Shown: in pieces, positions 1 through 8,040 of the stretch | How positions within the stretch are numbered: position 1 is the first letter of the stretch | How the letters are laid out: every line of letters starts with the position of its first letter | Source: Coemansia sp. RSA 922 | Taxonomy: Eukaryota; Kickxellomycota; Kickxellomycetes; Kickxellales; Kickxellaceae | Direction of reading: 5' to 3' | Assembly: GCA_027577415.1 (NCBI GenBank) | Contig: JANBQS010000529.1 | Span: 1-15,900, forward strand | Length of the DNA: 15,900 bases | Made by a program: the position numbers and the translations under genes | Notes under the pieces: generated by a model | Told to the model about the DNA's origin: nothing | Seen by the model: only the letters and a program-made list of their open reading frames with translations | The model's database searches: none

Positions 1-198
1 ACGCGTTTCTCGTTTAATATTTCCAACCCATATTGGTGCACATTCTTGTCTTGATTTCCACTGATTTTCTAATCAGTACTTAGTTTGAGGTATGTATATT
101 TTTTTCTTATGAAAGCTCTTGTTTTGTTAGGATTTGTGCATGTTTTTGCTAAATATAATGGCGGTGGTGGTCTTTTTTTTTTTTGTTAGTTTGGGTAT
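1..198 (+). promoter_or_regulatory. MOT1 upstream region and 5' leader
   Basis: This is AT-rich, non-coding DNA immediately before the MOT1 start. I see no convincing TATA box. It contains four ATG triplets (92, 109, 140 and 158), all between 90 and 189. It ends in a long T tract (172-184) followed by TTAG at 186-189, ten bases before the MOT1 ATG. The arrangement suggests that most of this stretch is a 5'UTR intron, described separately. The true promoter probably lies further left, outside the window or in the first 80 bases. Confidence 0.5.
90..189 (+). other. candidate 5'UTR intron of MOT1
   Basis: A consensus fungal donor GTATGT lies at 90-95, a branch-like GCTAAAT at 148-154, and a T-rich tract running into an acceptor TTAG ending at 189. 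The implied intron is 100 nt, a normal fungal size. All four upstream ATGs fall inside it and none occurs in 1-89 or 190-198, so splicing would leave a clean leader. A nearer acceptor (TTAG ending at 130) would give only 41 nt and leave two upstream ATGs. The branch sequence is imperfect (CTAAA rather than CTAAC or CTAAT). This is an inference from motifs only. Confidence 0.5.
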
Positions 199-3100
199 AT
201 GACAACACGCTTAGACAGACTCGTAGGGCTGCTTGATACTGGAGCGACGCCAGTAGTGCGGTCAACGGCAGCGCGTCAAATTGGCGGTATTCAACGGCAG
301 CACCCGGAGGAGCTCTTTCGGCTTTTAGCGCGAGTGTACGAGTACATTGGCAGCAAGAGCTGGGATACGCGCGTAGCCGCTGCGCAGGCATTTGATTCCA
401 TTGCCAAAGAAGTCAGCGAATGGGATCCACCCGCGGAGGACGATGTCAAGCCTACAATCGACGATGAGGAGGACCTGTTGACGTTTGGGCAGTATAACGT
501 GGACTCTGTGATTCGCAATGGACGTCTGCTTTTGGGATCAGCTGGCAAGGAGTATGACGATGGATTGGAAGGGTTGGATGCGCAGGCGAGGATGGCACTA
601 CAGAGAGCGCAAATGAAGAAGCGGCTGGGTATTGGCGCGCAGTTCCTTGACGTGGATTTGCTGGATGACGTTGACTTGGGCGCGGATAACCCACCGGTTG
701 TTGAGACTAAGCGGCGTAAAGTAGAGGAAGCTGCGCCTAATGGAGCCGAGTCCTCTGACATTGATATGAGCAAGCTTAGTGCACGCGAACGGAACCGACT
801 CAAGCGCAAGGAGCGAATGAACGGTGGCAAGAAAAAAGGAAAAATCGATGTTGGACCCAAGACCGGCAATGGTGAGAGCGGCGTGGTGATGAGTCAGACT
901 GCGGTAGACGTGACTGAGCAGCCGGGTGGCGAAGCAATCGTCGTTGAGGCGAAAAAGGCCGACAGTCGCGAGACATTGTTTGCGATCAGCTCTGGGCGGT
1001 GGCCATTTGAAGCCGTAGTTGAGATACTATGTATTGATCTGTTCTCGCCCTCGTGGGAGTGCAGGCATGGAGCGGCAATGGCTTTGCGCGAGATCTTTCG
1101 CAGCCATGGGTTTGGCGCAGGTCGTATGTCGGGTCTTACAAAGGAGGAGAACCAGCGGCGGAACCAACAGTTTCTCGAGGATGTGTGTGTGAGACTGGTG
1201 TGTGTGTTTACGCTGGACCGGTTTGGCGACTTTGTGGCCGACCATGTGGTGGCTCCGGTGCGCGAGACGTGCGCGCAGGCTCTGGGCGTTGTCAGCCAGT
1301 TTTTGGCGCAGGACGCGCTTGTCGCTACGCAAAAGGCGCTGCTGCAGTTGGTGGAGCGTGGCGGGCGCAAGGATGCGGCCATCTGGGAGGCCCGGCATGC
1401 TGGACTGTCGGGGCTGAGGTATGTCGTTACGGTGCGCCGTGATGTGGCAGCGCTGCTGGCTGGCGACACGCTGGACGCAGCGCTGGGCGGATTGGGCGAC
1501 GGCGACGACGATGTGAGAGGAGTGTCGGCTGAGACTCTGCGGCCGCTGGTCGACTCGCTGGTCATGTGCCAGCCGGGGCGGATCCTCGATGTGGTGAGCG
1601 CCGTATGGGCGGCGCTGGCGGACGTCACTGATGATCTGACGGCGTCAGCTGCGTCAGTCATGGCTCTGCTGGCGCGCCTGGTGTCGCACCCTGACGTGCG
1701 TAGCGCCGTGGTGGAAGCCGGCCAAACGCGGCCTCAGGAGTACGCGCTTGCTGTGCTTGTTCCTAGGCTGTTCCCCTTCTTCCGGCACGCGATTGCTGAT
1801 GTGCGCCTCGCTGCCCTGCGAACTCTGTTGACATTTGCTGAGATGCCCAATGGCGATACGGCATGGGTCGATGCGGCGTGCTTGCGGCTGGTTTACCAGA
1901 ACATCGTGCTGGAGGTGCAGGACGATATTTCTGAGCTGTCGGCGCGGCTGTGGCTGTCCCTGCTGCGCCTTTTAGGCCGTGGTGACGTCACTGCTGATCA
2001 GTTGCTGGCTCCGCCCGATGTGGCGGCTATGTTCCAGCTGGCGGCTACGCCTATTGGAGTGCGTCTGCCGATGGCACTGCTCTATGCCATCCCGAACACT
2101 GGCTCTGTGAGGCACAATGTCGACTCTGCTATGGTGCAGCAAGACTTGGGGCTGATTCCTCGCGAGTCTGTTATACGTGCTCGCGTGCTGGCTGGTGCTG
2201 CTCTGGGCCAGTTGCTGGCTGCTTGGCCGCAGAGTGCTCGCGCCACGACGTTCACTGGGCTGCTGGGGCAGGCGATGCAGTCAGGCTGGGCGCTGCAGTG
2301 CCAGCTGGCCAGCGTGGTCACTGAGGAGTTCGTCATGGCTGAGCGCACGCAGTTGATCGAGGCGGGTACCATGGTTGGGAATGCAATGGCTGGGGGCGCT
2401 GTGCCACTAACGGCTGATCTTTTGGCGCCGCTGCTGGACACGCTGATGGCAGTGCTCAATGTCAGCGACCCTGAGCCCCGCGACTTGGACCGTGCACTAG
2501 CCCAGGTGCGCGCAGACTGCTCGGTGCTCTTGGACTCGGCTGTTGCTGAATCCTGCTTGACTGCGGCTCAGGCTCAAGCTCTTTTGCCCGCCACTGGGTT
2601 CTCTATGGCAGCTGCTGCGCATATCTGCGGCCCCGCGTTTGACGCCTTTGCGACGAGGGCGAGTGGAGATGCACGCGTGATGCTGGGCGAGCGTCGTTTG
2701 CGTGCTACGTCGTCGATGGACTACCATGTGCGGTCGCGGCAGCAGCTGAACGTGTCTACTGCCGCTTCAGTGGCTTCGGCCGTTGTGGCTATCGGCCAGC
2801 TGCCCACAAAGCTGAACGCTGTCCTGAGGTCGCTTATGGCGGCTGTCAAACAGGAGCACTCTCCGCTGCTGCAGGCTCGCGCTGCTACTGCTGTGGCTCG
2901 TATGGCAGCACTGTGCTATAATGGACAGGAGGCGCGGCTGACGGGGCCGGCTGACAAGATGGTGCGCAATCTGGCTACTTTTGTCTGTGCTGACCCGTGG
3001 TCTACGCCGGTCTTTGCGCAGCGCGCCTCGCAGACAGAGTCAATTATTATGCTGGAAATGGTCCAGCGCGAACAGGCGTCTCGAGATACTACGAGCACCA

Positions 3101-5805
3101 ATGGGGCTGCGTCGGCGCAGATGGCTGCTGCTGCTAGCGCCAGTGCGCAGGCTAGCCAGCGCAAACGCCGTGGCGGTGCATCTCGACAGGACGAGAATGA
3201 TGCCAGCGTTGCTGTGCCATTGGTGCAGGCTGCCAGCGCGTCATCGTCGGAGGAGCAGGAGAAAGAGCAGGCTGCGCGCTTGGTCGTTCGTGGCGCCGAG
3301 GCTGCTGTGACTGCCATTGCCCGCCTGTTCGGCCCCGAGCTTATCCGCAGCGTGCCGCGCCTGTGGGAGTGTGTGACGCAGCCGCTTGCCGCGACATACG
3401 GCGCAGGTGTGGAGGATGACTCGGCTGACGCTTTGTTTGGGACGGCGGGGTCGCCGGCAGCGCAGAGCGCCATTGATGCCCTGCGTGTGCTGTTGGCGCT
3501 GGCGCCCGCGTTGCACGAGGAGCTGCATGGGCAGCTGGTGGATACTCTGCCGTGGGTGCTCCGCGCCCTGGTCAGCCGCTACTCTAGCGTGCGGCATATG
3601 GCGGCACGCACTCTGGCGGAGATCTGCGCTGTGGTGACACCGCCCGCCATGCAGGCCTTTGTCCAGCGGTCGCTGCCCTCGCTGGCAGACACCACGCGCA
3701 CGCACCGCCGCCAGGGCTTGGCTGAGGCCGTGTACTATGTCATTCAGCGCCTAGGCGAGACGGTGCTGCCGTATGTCACCTTTCTCATGGTGCCTGTGCT
3801 GGGCCGTATGAGCGACACCAACGAGCAAACCCGCTTGGTGTGCACCAACTGCTTTGCGCAGTTGCTTAAGCTCGTGCCCCTGGAGGCCGATATTCCTGAT
3901 CCCGTGGGGTTCCCTGCGGAGCTAGTCGCTCAGCGCGACCACGAGCGCAAGTTCTTGGCGCAGCTCATGGACCCGTCTAAACTGGAGCCGTTTCGGATTC
4001 CTGTTAAAGTCAATGCTACTCTGAGAAAGTACCAGCAGGAGGGCGTGGACTGGCTGGCGTTCCTGAACAAATATGAGCTGCATGGCGTGCTCTGTGACGA
4101 CATGGGTCTGGGCAAGACCCTGCAGACCATCTGCATTGTTGCGTCGGACCATTATCTCCGCCAGCAGCGGTTCGCTGACGTGAATGCTGCTGACTGTCAG
4201 CCGTTGCCGAGCTTGGTCGTTTGTCCGCCTACGCTTATCAGTCACTGGGAGCAGGAGATCCGCCATTACACGGAGAATCTACGTCCTATGTGCTACTCTG
4301 GTCCGCCGTCGGAGCGTCGTCCGTTGATTCCGCAGATCGCAGCTAACGGTGCTGACGTTGTCATCATGTCTTACGACGTGGTGCGCAATGACATTGAGCT
4401 GCTGTCTGCGCAGAACTGGAACTACTGCGTGTTGGACGAGGGTCATGTAATCAAAAACGCAAAGACCAAACTCACCCTGGCAGTTAAGCGTCTGCGCGCT
4501 CGGCGCCGTCTCGTGTTGTCCGGAACGCCTGTGCAGAATAACGTCATTGAGTTGTGGTCCTTGTTTGACTTTTTGATGCCTGGATTTTTGGGTTCTGAGC
4601 GTCAGTTCAATGAACTCTACGCGAGACCTATCTTGGCCTCGCGCGACGCCAAACAGATGTCTACGGCTCAGCTGGCGGGTGAGCAGGCGCTCAAGGCGTT
4701 GCATAAGCAGGTGTTGCCGTTCTTGATGCGGCGGATGAAGGAGGACGTGTTGCATGATTTGCCGCCCAAGATTATCCAGGACTATTACTGCGAGCTATCG
4801 CCGTTGCAGAAATTACTCTATGACGAGTTTGCTAAATCGGCTGTTCCTGGCAATCTCAAAAAGTCTCTTGGTCTGTCTGGTAGCGAGACTACTGCGAGCA
4901 AGGAGGGCGCGCCGGTGCCGCATGTTTTCCAGGCTTTGCAGTATTTGCGCAAGGTCTGTAATCATCCGGCTCTCGTGCTTACGCCTAAGCATCCGCTATT
5001 CGCACAAGTCGAGGGTGAGTTGGCTGCGCGTGGTGCTGACTTGCATTCTTTGGACATCGCGCCCAAGCTACAGGCCCTCAAAGATCTGCTGAACCAATGC
5101 GGTATCGGTCTACAGCCAGCTGCTGTGGAGGGTAAATTTGACTTGCTGGATGATAGCTTGGACTCTGTTAGCGCGTCGCACCGTGTACTGATATTTTGTC
5201 AGCATCGCGAGATGATCGAACGTATTGAGCAGGATCTGTTTACTCGCCATATGCCCGGTGTTACTTATATGCGGGTGGATGGTACTGTGGAGGCTCGTCG
5301 TCGACAGGAAATAGTGACTAGGTTTAATTCCGACCCTAGTATCGACTGTCTCTTGCTCACTACTCATGTCGGCGGCCTGGGACTGAACTTGACGGGCGCC
5401 GATACAGTTATATTCGTCGAGCACGATTATAACCCTGCTATGGATGTGCAGGCTATGGATCGCGCTCATCGACTGGGTCAAACGAGGGTCGTAAACGTTT
5501 ATCGATTGATTACGAGGAATACGTTGGAGGAGAAAATCATGGGCTTGCAGGCGTTTAAATTGCATATGGCGAACACTATTGTTAATCAGCAGAATTCTAG
5601 CTTGGCGTCGATGAATACTGATCAGTTGCTGGACTTGTTCAATGTCTCGGCTCCAAAGACTAATACGGCGCCTAGTACGGATACTTCAGTGGGTGGATCA
5701 AAGTCTATTGCAAAGGCTATTGAGGGTTTGGAGGATCTCTGGGATTCGAGTCAGTATGAGGATGAGTTTAATCTGGATGGCTTTATCACATCACTTCAGC
5801 AATAA
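199..5805 (+). CDS. MOT1: TATA-binding protein-associated ATPase Mot1 (BTAF1 family)
   Basis: Mot1 is a nuclear Swi2/Snf2 ATPase that uses ATP to strip TBP from DNA and so redistributes TBP among promoters. The 1868-residue product matches the length known for yeast Mot1 (about 1867). The N-terminus (LDRLVGLLDTG, then a WDTRVAAAQA segment near residue 55) begins the HEAT-repeat arm that grips TBP. Helical repeats continue to about residue 1250 and should include the DUF3535 region. Lobe 1 of the ATPase starts near LRKYQQEGVDWL (1275) and has Walker A DDMGLGKT (1300-1307, K1306), the DEGH box (1413-1416) and SGTPVQNN (1441-1448). Lobe 2 begins near residue 1662, with GLGLNL (1726-1731) and the motif VI DRAHRLGQ (1754-1761, R1755 and R1758). 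The C-terminus LWDSSQYEDEF resembles the conserved tail of the family. A Ser/Ala/Gln-rich linker with a basic QRKRRGG lies near residues 980-1030. There is no intron in the coding region. An in-frame TAG at 187-189 makes 199 the first possible ATG. Confidence 0.97.
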   Translation: MTTRLDRLVGLLDTGATPVVRSTAARQIGGIQRQHPEELFRLLARVYEYIGSKSWDTRVAAAQAFDSIAKEVSEWDPPAEDDVKPTIDDEEDLLTFGQYNVDSVIRNGRLLLGSAGKEYDDGLEGLDAQARMALQRAQMKKRLGIGAQFLDVDLLDDVDLGADNPPVVETKRRKVEEAAPNGAESSDIDMSKLSARERNRLKRKERMNGGKKKGKIDVGPKTGNGESGVVMSQTAVDVTEQPGGEAIVVEAKKADSRETLFAISSGRWPFEAVVEILCIDLFSPSWECRHGAAMALREIFRSHGFGAGRMSGLTKEENQRRNQQFLEDVCVRLVCVFTLDRFGDFVADHVVAPVRETCAQALGVVSQFLAQDALVATQKALLQLVERGGRKDAAIWEARHAGLSGLRYVVTVRRDVAALLAGDTLDAALGGLGDGDDDVRGVSAETLRPLVDSLVMCQPGRILDVVSAVWAALADVTDDLTASAASVMALLARLVSHPDVRSAVVEAGQTRPQEYALAVLVPRLFPFFRHAIADVRLAALRTLLTFAEMPNGDTAWVDAACLRLVYQNIVLEVQDDISELSARLWLSLLRLLGRGDVTADQLLAPPDVAAMFQLAATPIGVRLPMALLYAIPNTGSVRHNVDSAMVQQDLGLIPRESVIRARVLAGAALGQLLAAWPQSARATTFTGLLGQAMQSGWALQCQLASVVTEEFVMAERTQLIEAGTMVGNAMAGGAVPLTADLLAPLLDTLMAVLNVSDPEPRDLDRALAQVRADCSVLLDSAVAESCLTAAQAQALLPATGFSMAAAAHICGPAFDAFATRASGDARVMLGERRLRATSSMDYHVRSRQQLNVSTAASVASAVVAIGQLPTKLNAVLRSLMAAVKQEHSPLLQARAATAVARMAALCYNGQEARLTGPADKMVRNLATFVCADPWSTPVFAQRASQTESIIMLEMVQREQASRDTTSTNGAASAQMAAAASASAQASQRKRRGGASRQDENDASVAVPLVQAASASSSEEQEKEQAARLVVRGAEAAVTAIARLFGPELIRSVPRLWECVTQPLAATYGAGVEDDSADALFGTAGSPAAQSAIDALRVLLALAPALHEELHGQLVDTLPWVLRALVSRYSSVRHMAARTLAEICAVVTPPAMQAFVQRSLPSLADTTRTHRRQGLAEAVYYVIQRLGETVLPYVTFLMVPVLGRMSDTNEQTRLVCTNCFAQLLKLVPLEADIPDPVGFPAELVAQRDHERKFLAQLMDPSKLEPFRIPVKVNATLRKYQQEGVDWLAFLNKYELHGVLCDDMGLGKTLQTICIVASDHYLRQQRFADVNAADCQPLPSLVVCPPTLISHWEQEIRHYTENLRPMCYSGPPSERRPLIPQIAANGADVVIMSYDVVRNDIELLSAQNWNYCVLDEGHVIKNAKTKLTLAVKRLRARRRLVLSGTPVQNNVIELWSLFDFLMPGFLGSERQFNELYARPILASRDAKQMSTAQLAGEQALKALHKQVLPFLMRRMKEDVLHDLPPKIIQDYYCELSPLQKLLYDEFAKSAVPGNLKKSLGLSGSETTASKEGAPVPHVFQALQYLRKVCNHPALVLTPKHPLFAQVEGELAARGADLHSLDIAPKLQALKDLLNQCGIGLQPAAVEGKFDLLDDSLDSVSASHRVLIFCQHREMIERIEQDLFTRHMPGVTYMRVDGTVEARRRQEIVTRFNSDPSIDCLLLTTHVGGLGLNLTGADTVIFVEHDYNPAMDVQAMDRAHRLGQTRVVNVYRLITRNTLEEKIMGLQAFKLHMANTIVNQQNSSLASMNTDQLLDLFNVSAPKTNTAPSTDTSVGGSKSIAKAIEGLEDLWDSSQYEDEFNLDGFITSLQQ

Positions 5806-6109
5806 TTTTAGCCAAGATATGATGTTTTTAATACATGTTCGTTGGTCTAGTAACTCTGTTGCTCAATTTCTATTGGATCAAGGTTGTAAGATCCGTAACG
5901 AAAATATCATTCATCACCTAGAATCTCATGCCGTGGTTAGTGCGATTTGGATCCCACTGATCACTGACTAGATTTCCACCCAGTGCCAAGGTATGCCTTC
6001 ACTTAAAAACCAGCTCACGCCTTGAACACTCAACTGTCATGATGATACTGATTTTTTCCCCGAGAGGAGCAACCCTAAATATATTGGCAACTATAATGTA
6101 AATAACTAA
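5806..6109. other. convergent 3' intergenic region
   Basis: This is non-coding DNA between the stop of MOT1 (+) and the 3' end of small gene 1 (-). It should hold both 3' UTRs. AT-rich runs near 6076-6112 (AATATATT, TAATGTAAATAAC) could serve as polyadenylation signals for either strand, but nothing is decisive. An open frame from MOT1's shadow crosses the left part to 5971, without family resemblance. I see no RNA gene or repeat here. Confidence 0.5.
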
Positions 6110-6150
6110 CTAAAGACACTTCGCGCAAAGCCATTCAATTTGGATGGTAT

Positions 6151-6239
6151 CTGAGGAAGTATGCAACCAAACCTTTCAAAATTAGCAAGCCATATAAAAC
6201 AATCAATTTCTCAAATTATGTGAAATTAAAATTGCATAC
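6151..6239 (-). other. candidate intron near the 3' end of paralog 1, with a short second exon at 6110-6150
   Basis: Reading the minus strand, donor GTATGC starts at 6239, a branch-like GCTAAT lies about 35 nt before the end, and the acceptor is CTTCCTCAG ending at 6151. The length is 89 nt. Exon 1 (6630-6240, 391 nt) ends in phase 1; with the 41-nt exon 2 the total is 432 nt, giving a complete 143-residue frame that ends in TAG. All three splice elements fit fungal consensus well, but the second exon is short and no transcript evidence is available here. Confidence 0.45.
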
Positions 6240-6630
6240 CCATGTTGTTGCTGGAGTCATTCGTATTGGTTCTTCTAAGTTCCAAAGCCACTTGGTTGGC
6301 ATAGGCTATAAAAATAACTTGCTCAAAAAGTGTTTCGCGACTTTTCTTCTTTATCAAATATTGTTGTAGTTCTTTTATTCCACGGAATATGTAGACATTT
6401 CCCCCTTCGTCTTTATCTTTATCTTTGTTTACTACCTCCCCAATTGGTGTCAACTCGTTAGTATTCTTGTTAATGACAAAGTAGCCAGTACTAGCAATGG
6501 AGTTATCTGATAGATTCTTATCAACCTCATTTAAACTATCATGGTTACTGATTGTAGGGCCTCTATATACTTCTAGAAAGCCATTGTTTAATCTTACGTA
6601 GCGATATTCAATTGGAAAAGTAAGCGTCAT
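6226..6630 (-). CDS. small unknown protein, tandem paralog 1 (134 aa unspliced; 143 aa if spliced)
   Basis: I do not recognise this protein. The ATG at 6630 has A at -3, an in-frame stop upstream, and a TATA box 94 bp away, so it looks like a real start. The 134-residue product has no signal peptide or membrane segment. It is Asn/Asp/Lys-rich in the middle (a KDKDKDE stretch around residues 69-75), which suggests a soluble and partly disordered protein. It aligns collinearly with the gene at 7360-7689: FPIEY with FSVAY near the N-terminus, then GYFVI with GFLVF, then GGNVYIFRGI with NGDIYIFVGNI. A good intron signal sits just before the stop, and splicing would replace the last four residues with 13 others ending in CAKCL (stop at 6110-6112). 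Composition is AT-rich, unlike the GC-rich MOT1 and FMP27. Function is unknown. Confidence 0.6.
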   Translation of the reverse strand: MTLTFPIEYRYVRLNNGFLEVYRGPTISNHDSLNEVDKNLSDNSIASTGYFVINKNTNELTPIGEVVNKDKDKDEGGNVYIFRGIKELQQYLIKKKSRETLFEQVIFIAYANQVALELRRTNTNDSSNNMGMQF

Positions 6631-6723
6631 TTCAGTGACAGTGACTCAATAAATATAATTTGGTAAAAAAAAAAGTATATTGTGGATGTTCTGAAAATAA
6701 AAGTAGAGACAGCAGCAGCTTGG

Positions 6724-6731
6724 TTTATATA
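6724..6731 (-). promoter_or_regulatory. TATA box of paralog 1
   Basis: On the minus strand this reads TATATAAA, followed by CCAAGCTGCTGC. It lies 94 bp upstream of the ATG at 6630, a usual fungal distance. The same arrangement (TATAAAA then CCAAGCTGCTGC) precedes paralog 2, so the element and its flank are conserved between the duplicates. Confidence 0.65.
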
Positions 6732-6807
6732 GCAGGAAAAGTGACATCCCCACTTGCTGCGAGGAGAGCCAGGCAAGAAAAATGCTGCACTGCTATTCCC
6801 ACTTTTT

Positions 6808-6948
6808 TTGGCAAGCATCGAGCGTCATCGACAAGCATAGCCCTTTGCCTCAATGGTTGTCCACGCCATGTGCAATAGTTGAGGCTTTGAGAATGACGTA
6901 TTCAGCTGCGAAAGCGACAAACTGTACACTTTTCTCTCCACTTTTTTC
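6808..6948 (-). repeat. 140-bp promoter module, copy 1 of 3
   Basis: The module runs TTTGGCAA, then GCCTCAA, then GAGGCTTTG (6881), then TGACGTAT (6894-6901), then CAAACTGTACA (6918-6928), then a CTCTCC pyrimidine tract. It is directly followed by the next copy, 141 bp on. The TGACGTA core resembles an ATF/CREB-type half element, and the identical octamer start is kept in copy 3 but not in copy 2. Confidence 0.6.
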
Positions 6949-7085
6949 TTTGGCAATCAACGGCAATAATTGCTGCTCTTAGCCCCAAAGGACGCCCAAG
7001 TACTCTTCAATTCTGTGGAGACTTTGGAGATCAGGTGTTTCCCCCCCCCTTCAAAAGCAACAAATTGTACACCTCTCTCCCCTTT
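6949..7085 (-). repeat. 140-bp promoter module, copy 2 of 3 (degenerate)
   Basis: It begins TTTGGCAA and then follows copies 1 and 3 through GCTCTTAGCCCCAAA (6974-6988), GAGACTTTGG (7018-7027), CAAATTGTACAC (7061-7072) and CTCTCC. The TGACGTA site is replaced by GATCAGGTG, and a run of nine C (7041-7049) interrupts it. In places it aligns better with copy 3 in front of paralog 2 than with its neighbour. Confidence 0.55.
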
Positions 7086-7297
7086 TTATTCCTTACTGAA
7101 AAGCAAAAAAATCTCTTTTGATCATTGTGCCTCCTTTGTTTCAAAAGAGCGCTGGCGTCTGCTAATGTGCTCTTTCCAAAATGGAGTGCTTTCGTGGATG
7201 TAGACTATTGTGTGCACCCATTCCCCCTGTTTTATTTTCTCTGGCAACCGACTAGTTCACAAGGGGAAAATGTATATTTAATTACCATGCTTTTTTA

Positions 7298-7318
7298 AAT
7301 ATAATAATATAATAATAT
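7298..7318. repeat. short AT-rich AAT/ATA repeat
   Basis: This is a run of AATATAATAATATAATAATA type in the 3' flank of paralog 2. It is a simple low-complexity tract, and would be coding only in the alternative spliced form of paralog 2. Confidence 0.6.
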
Positions 7319-7345
7319 GCACTAAGATGCAAATGTGGTGATACT

Positions 7346-7418
7346 CTGCTAGCAGTTCTTTAGAATATAGCATTCCCCAGCTGTACAACGTCACTAAAAA
7401 CTGGTGCATATTTCTTAC
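7346..7418 (-). other. possible intron near the 3' end of paralog 2, with second exon at 7278-7345
   Basis: The minus strand has a strong donor GTAAGA at 7418 and an acceptor CTGCTAGCAG ending at 7346, 73 nt in all. The branch-like TTCTAAAG is close to the acceptor and imperfect. Exon 1 (7689-7419, 271 nt) ends in phase 1, the same phase as the candidate intron of paralog 1. With exon 2 (68 nt) the frame is complete at 112 residues. Unspliced translation simply reads on to 7360. The evidence is weaker than for paralog 1. Confidence 0.3.
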
Positions 7419-7689
7419 CACTGGTAGCATTCTTGATTTTATTCTGTTCTCCAATATTTCCAACGAATATATAGATATCCCCATTAGAAGCCGTACCACC
7501 AACAAAATCCATAGCATCAACGAGTGGTTTCAGCATAGTCTCTGTAAAGACAAGGAAACCATCATCATTTGCTTCTTCAACCATTACCAGACGACTAACA
7601 TACGCTTTAGCATCAGCAACTGAGCGATGGCAATGTTGAATTTCAAGATCACCACTTGGGTCATATGCGACAGAAAAAAAATTTACCAT
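7360..7689 (-). CDS. small unknown protein, tandem paralog 2 (109 aa unspliced; 112 aa if spliced)
   Basis: I do not recognise this protein. The ATG at 7689 has A at -3 and lies 112 bp below a TATAAAA box. The product is small and probably soluble, with no signal peptide. Its most distinctive segment is NGDIYIFVGNI (about residues 69-79), which pairs with GGNVYIFRGI of the gene at 6226-6630; GFLVF (44-48) pairs with GYFVI. Identity outside these blocks is low, so the two genes look like old or fast-evolving tandem duplicates. The preceding DNA is much more alike than the proteins. The gene is divergent from ERG6, with about 0.94 kb between the start codons. A role cannot be assigned. Confidence 0.55.
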   Translation of the reverse strand: MVNFFSVAYDPSGDLEIQHCHRSVADAKAYVSRLVMVEEANDDGFLVFTETMLKPLVDAMDFVGGTASNGDIYIFVGNIGEQNKIKNATSGKKYAPVFSDVVQLGNAIF

Positions 7690-7800
7690 TTGTAAAATAA
7701 AAAAAGTACTATTAGCTGTAGTGATTAGTCAAAGAATATACTGGGTGGAGAAAATATTTGCAGTATATACCCCAGAAAAAAAAGGGCTGCAGCAGCTTGG

Positions 7801-7807
7801 TTTTATA
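7801..7807 (-). promoter_or_regulatory. TATA box of paralog 2
   Basis: On the minus strand this reads TATAAAA followed by CCAAGCTGCTGC, 112 bp before the ATG at 7689. It corresponds to the TATATAAA element before paralog 1. Confidence 0.65.
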
Positions 7808-7885
7808 GTAGGAAAAGTAGCCCCTTTTTCTCTTGTTGAGCGGATGGACATATGTAGCAAATGCTGCTTTCCCCCACCATTTTTT

Positions 7886-8040
7886 TTTGGCAAGCACCAT
7901 CAACAGCTCTTTGCCTCAAAAAGGGCATCCAATTATTTTTCAACATGGTTGAGACTTTGAAAATGACGTATCCGTCTTTCAAAAAGAAAAAGAAAAGCAG
8001 CAGCAAAACTGTGCATTTTTTCTTGCCCATTTTTCCTCTC
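7886..8040 (-). repeat. 140-bp promoter module, copy 3 of 3
   Basis: It runs TTTGGCAAGC, CAGCTCTTTGCCTCAAA, GAGACTTTGA (7951-7960), TGACGTAT (7964-7971), AAACTGTGCA (8006-8015) and a TTTTTCCTCTC tract, and is again bordered by TGGCAAGC at 8041-8048. A purine-rich insert (AAAAAGAAAAAGAAAAGCAG, near 7980-8000) separates the two halves. Confidence 0.6.

Larger units (their letters stand above)
6711..7217 (-). repeat. upstream block A (promoter region of paralog 1)
   Basis: This is about 0.5 kb of non-coding DNA that aligns as a direct repeat with block B at 7788-8172. Shared landmarks in order on the plus strand are GCAGCAGCTTGG (6712), the reverse-strand TATA box, AGGAAAAGT, AATGCTGC, TTTTTTTGGCAAGC (6803), CCTTTGCCTCAA, TTGAGGCTTTGA (6880), TGACGTAT (6894), CAAACTGTACA, and finally CCTTTGTTTC and GTGCAC (7212). 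Block A is about 115 bp longer than block B between TGACGTA and GTGCAC because one internal module is doubled. It probably carries the regulatory sites of paralog 1. Confidence 0.7.

Noticed and set aside
6627..6818. Minus-strand 63-codon ORF overlapping the start of paralog 1
   Set aside because: It spans the TATA box and leader. Its counterpart before paralog 2 (7712-7903) shares only the first part by DNA similarity and then shifts frame, as expected for conserved promoter DNA rather than protein.
7381..7418. 38-nt intron in paralog 2 using the acceptor at GTACAG
   Set aside because: It is too short for most fungal spliceosomal introns and leaves no room for a branch site.
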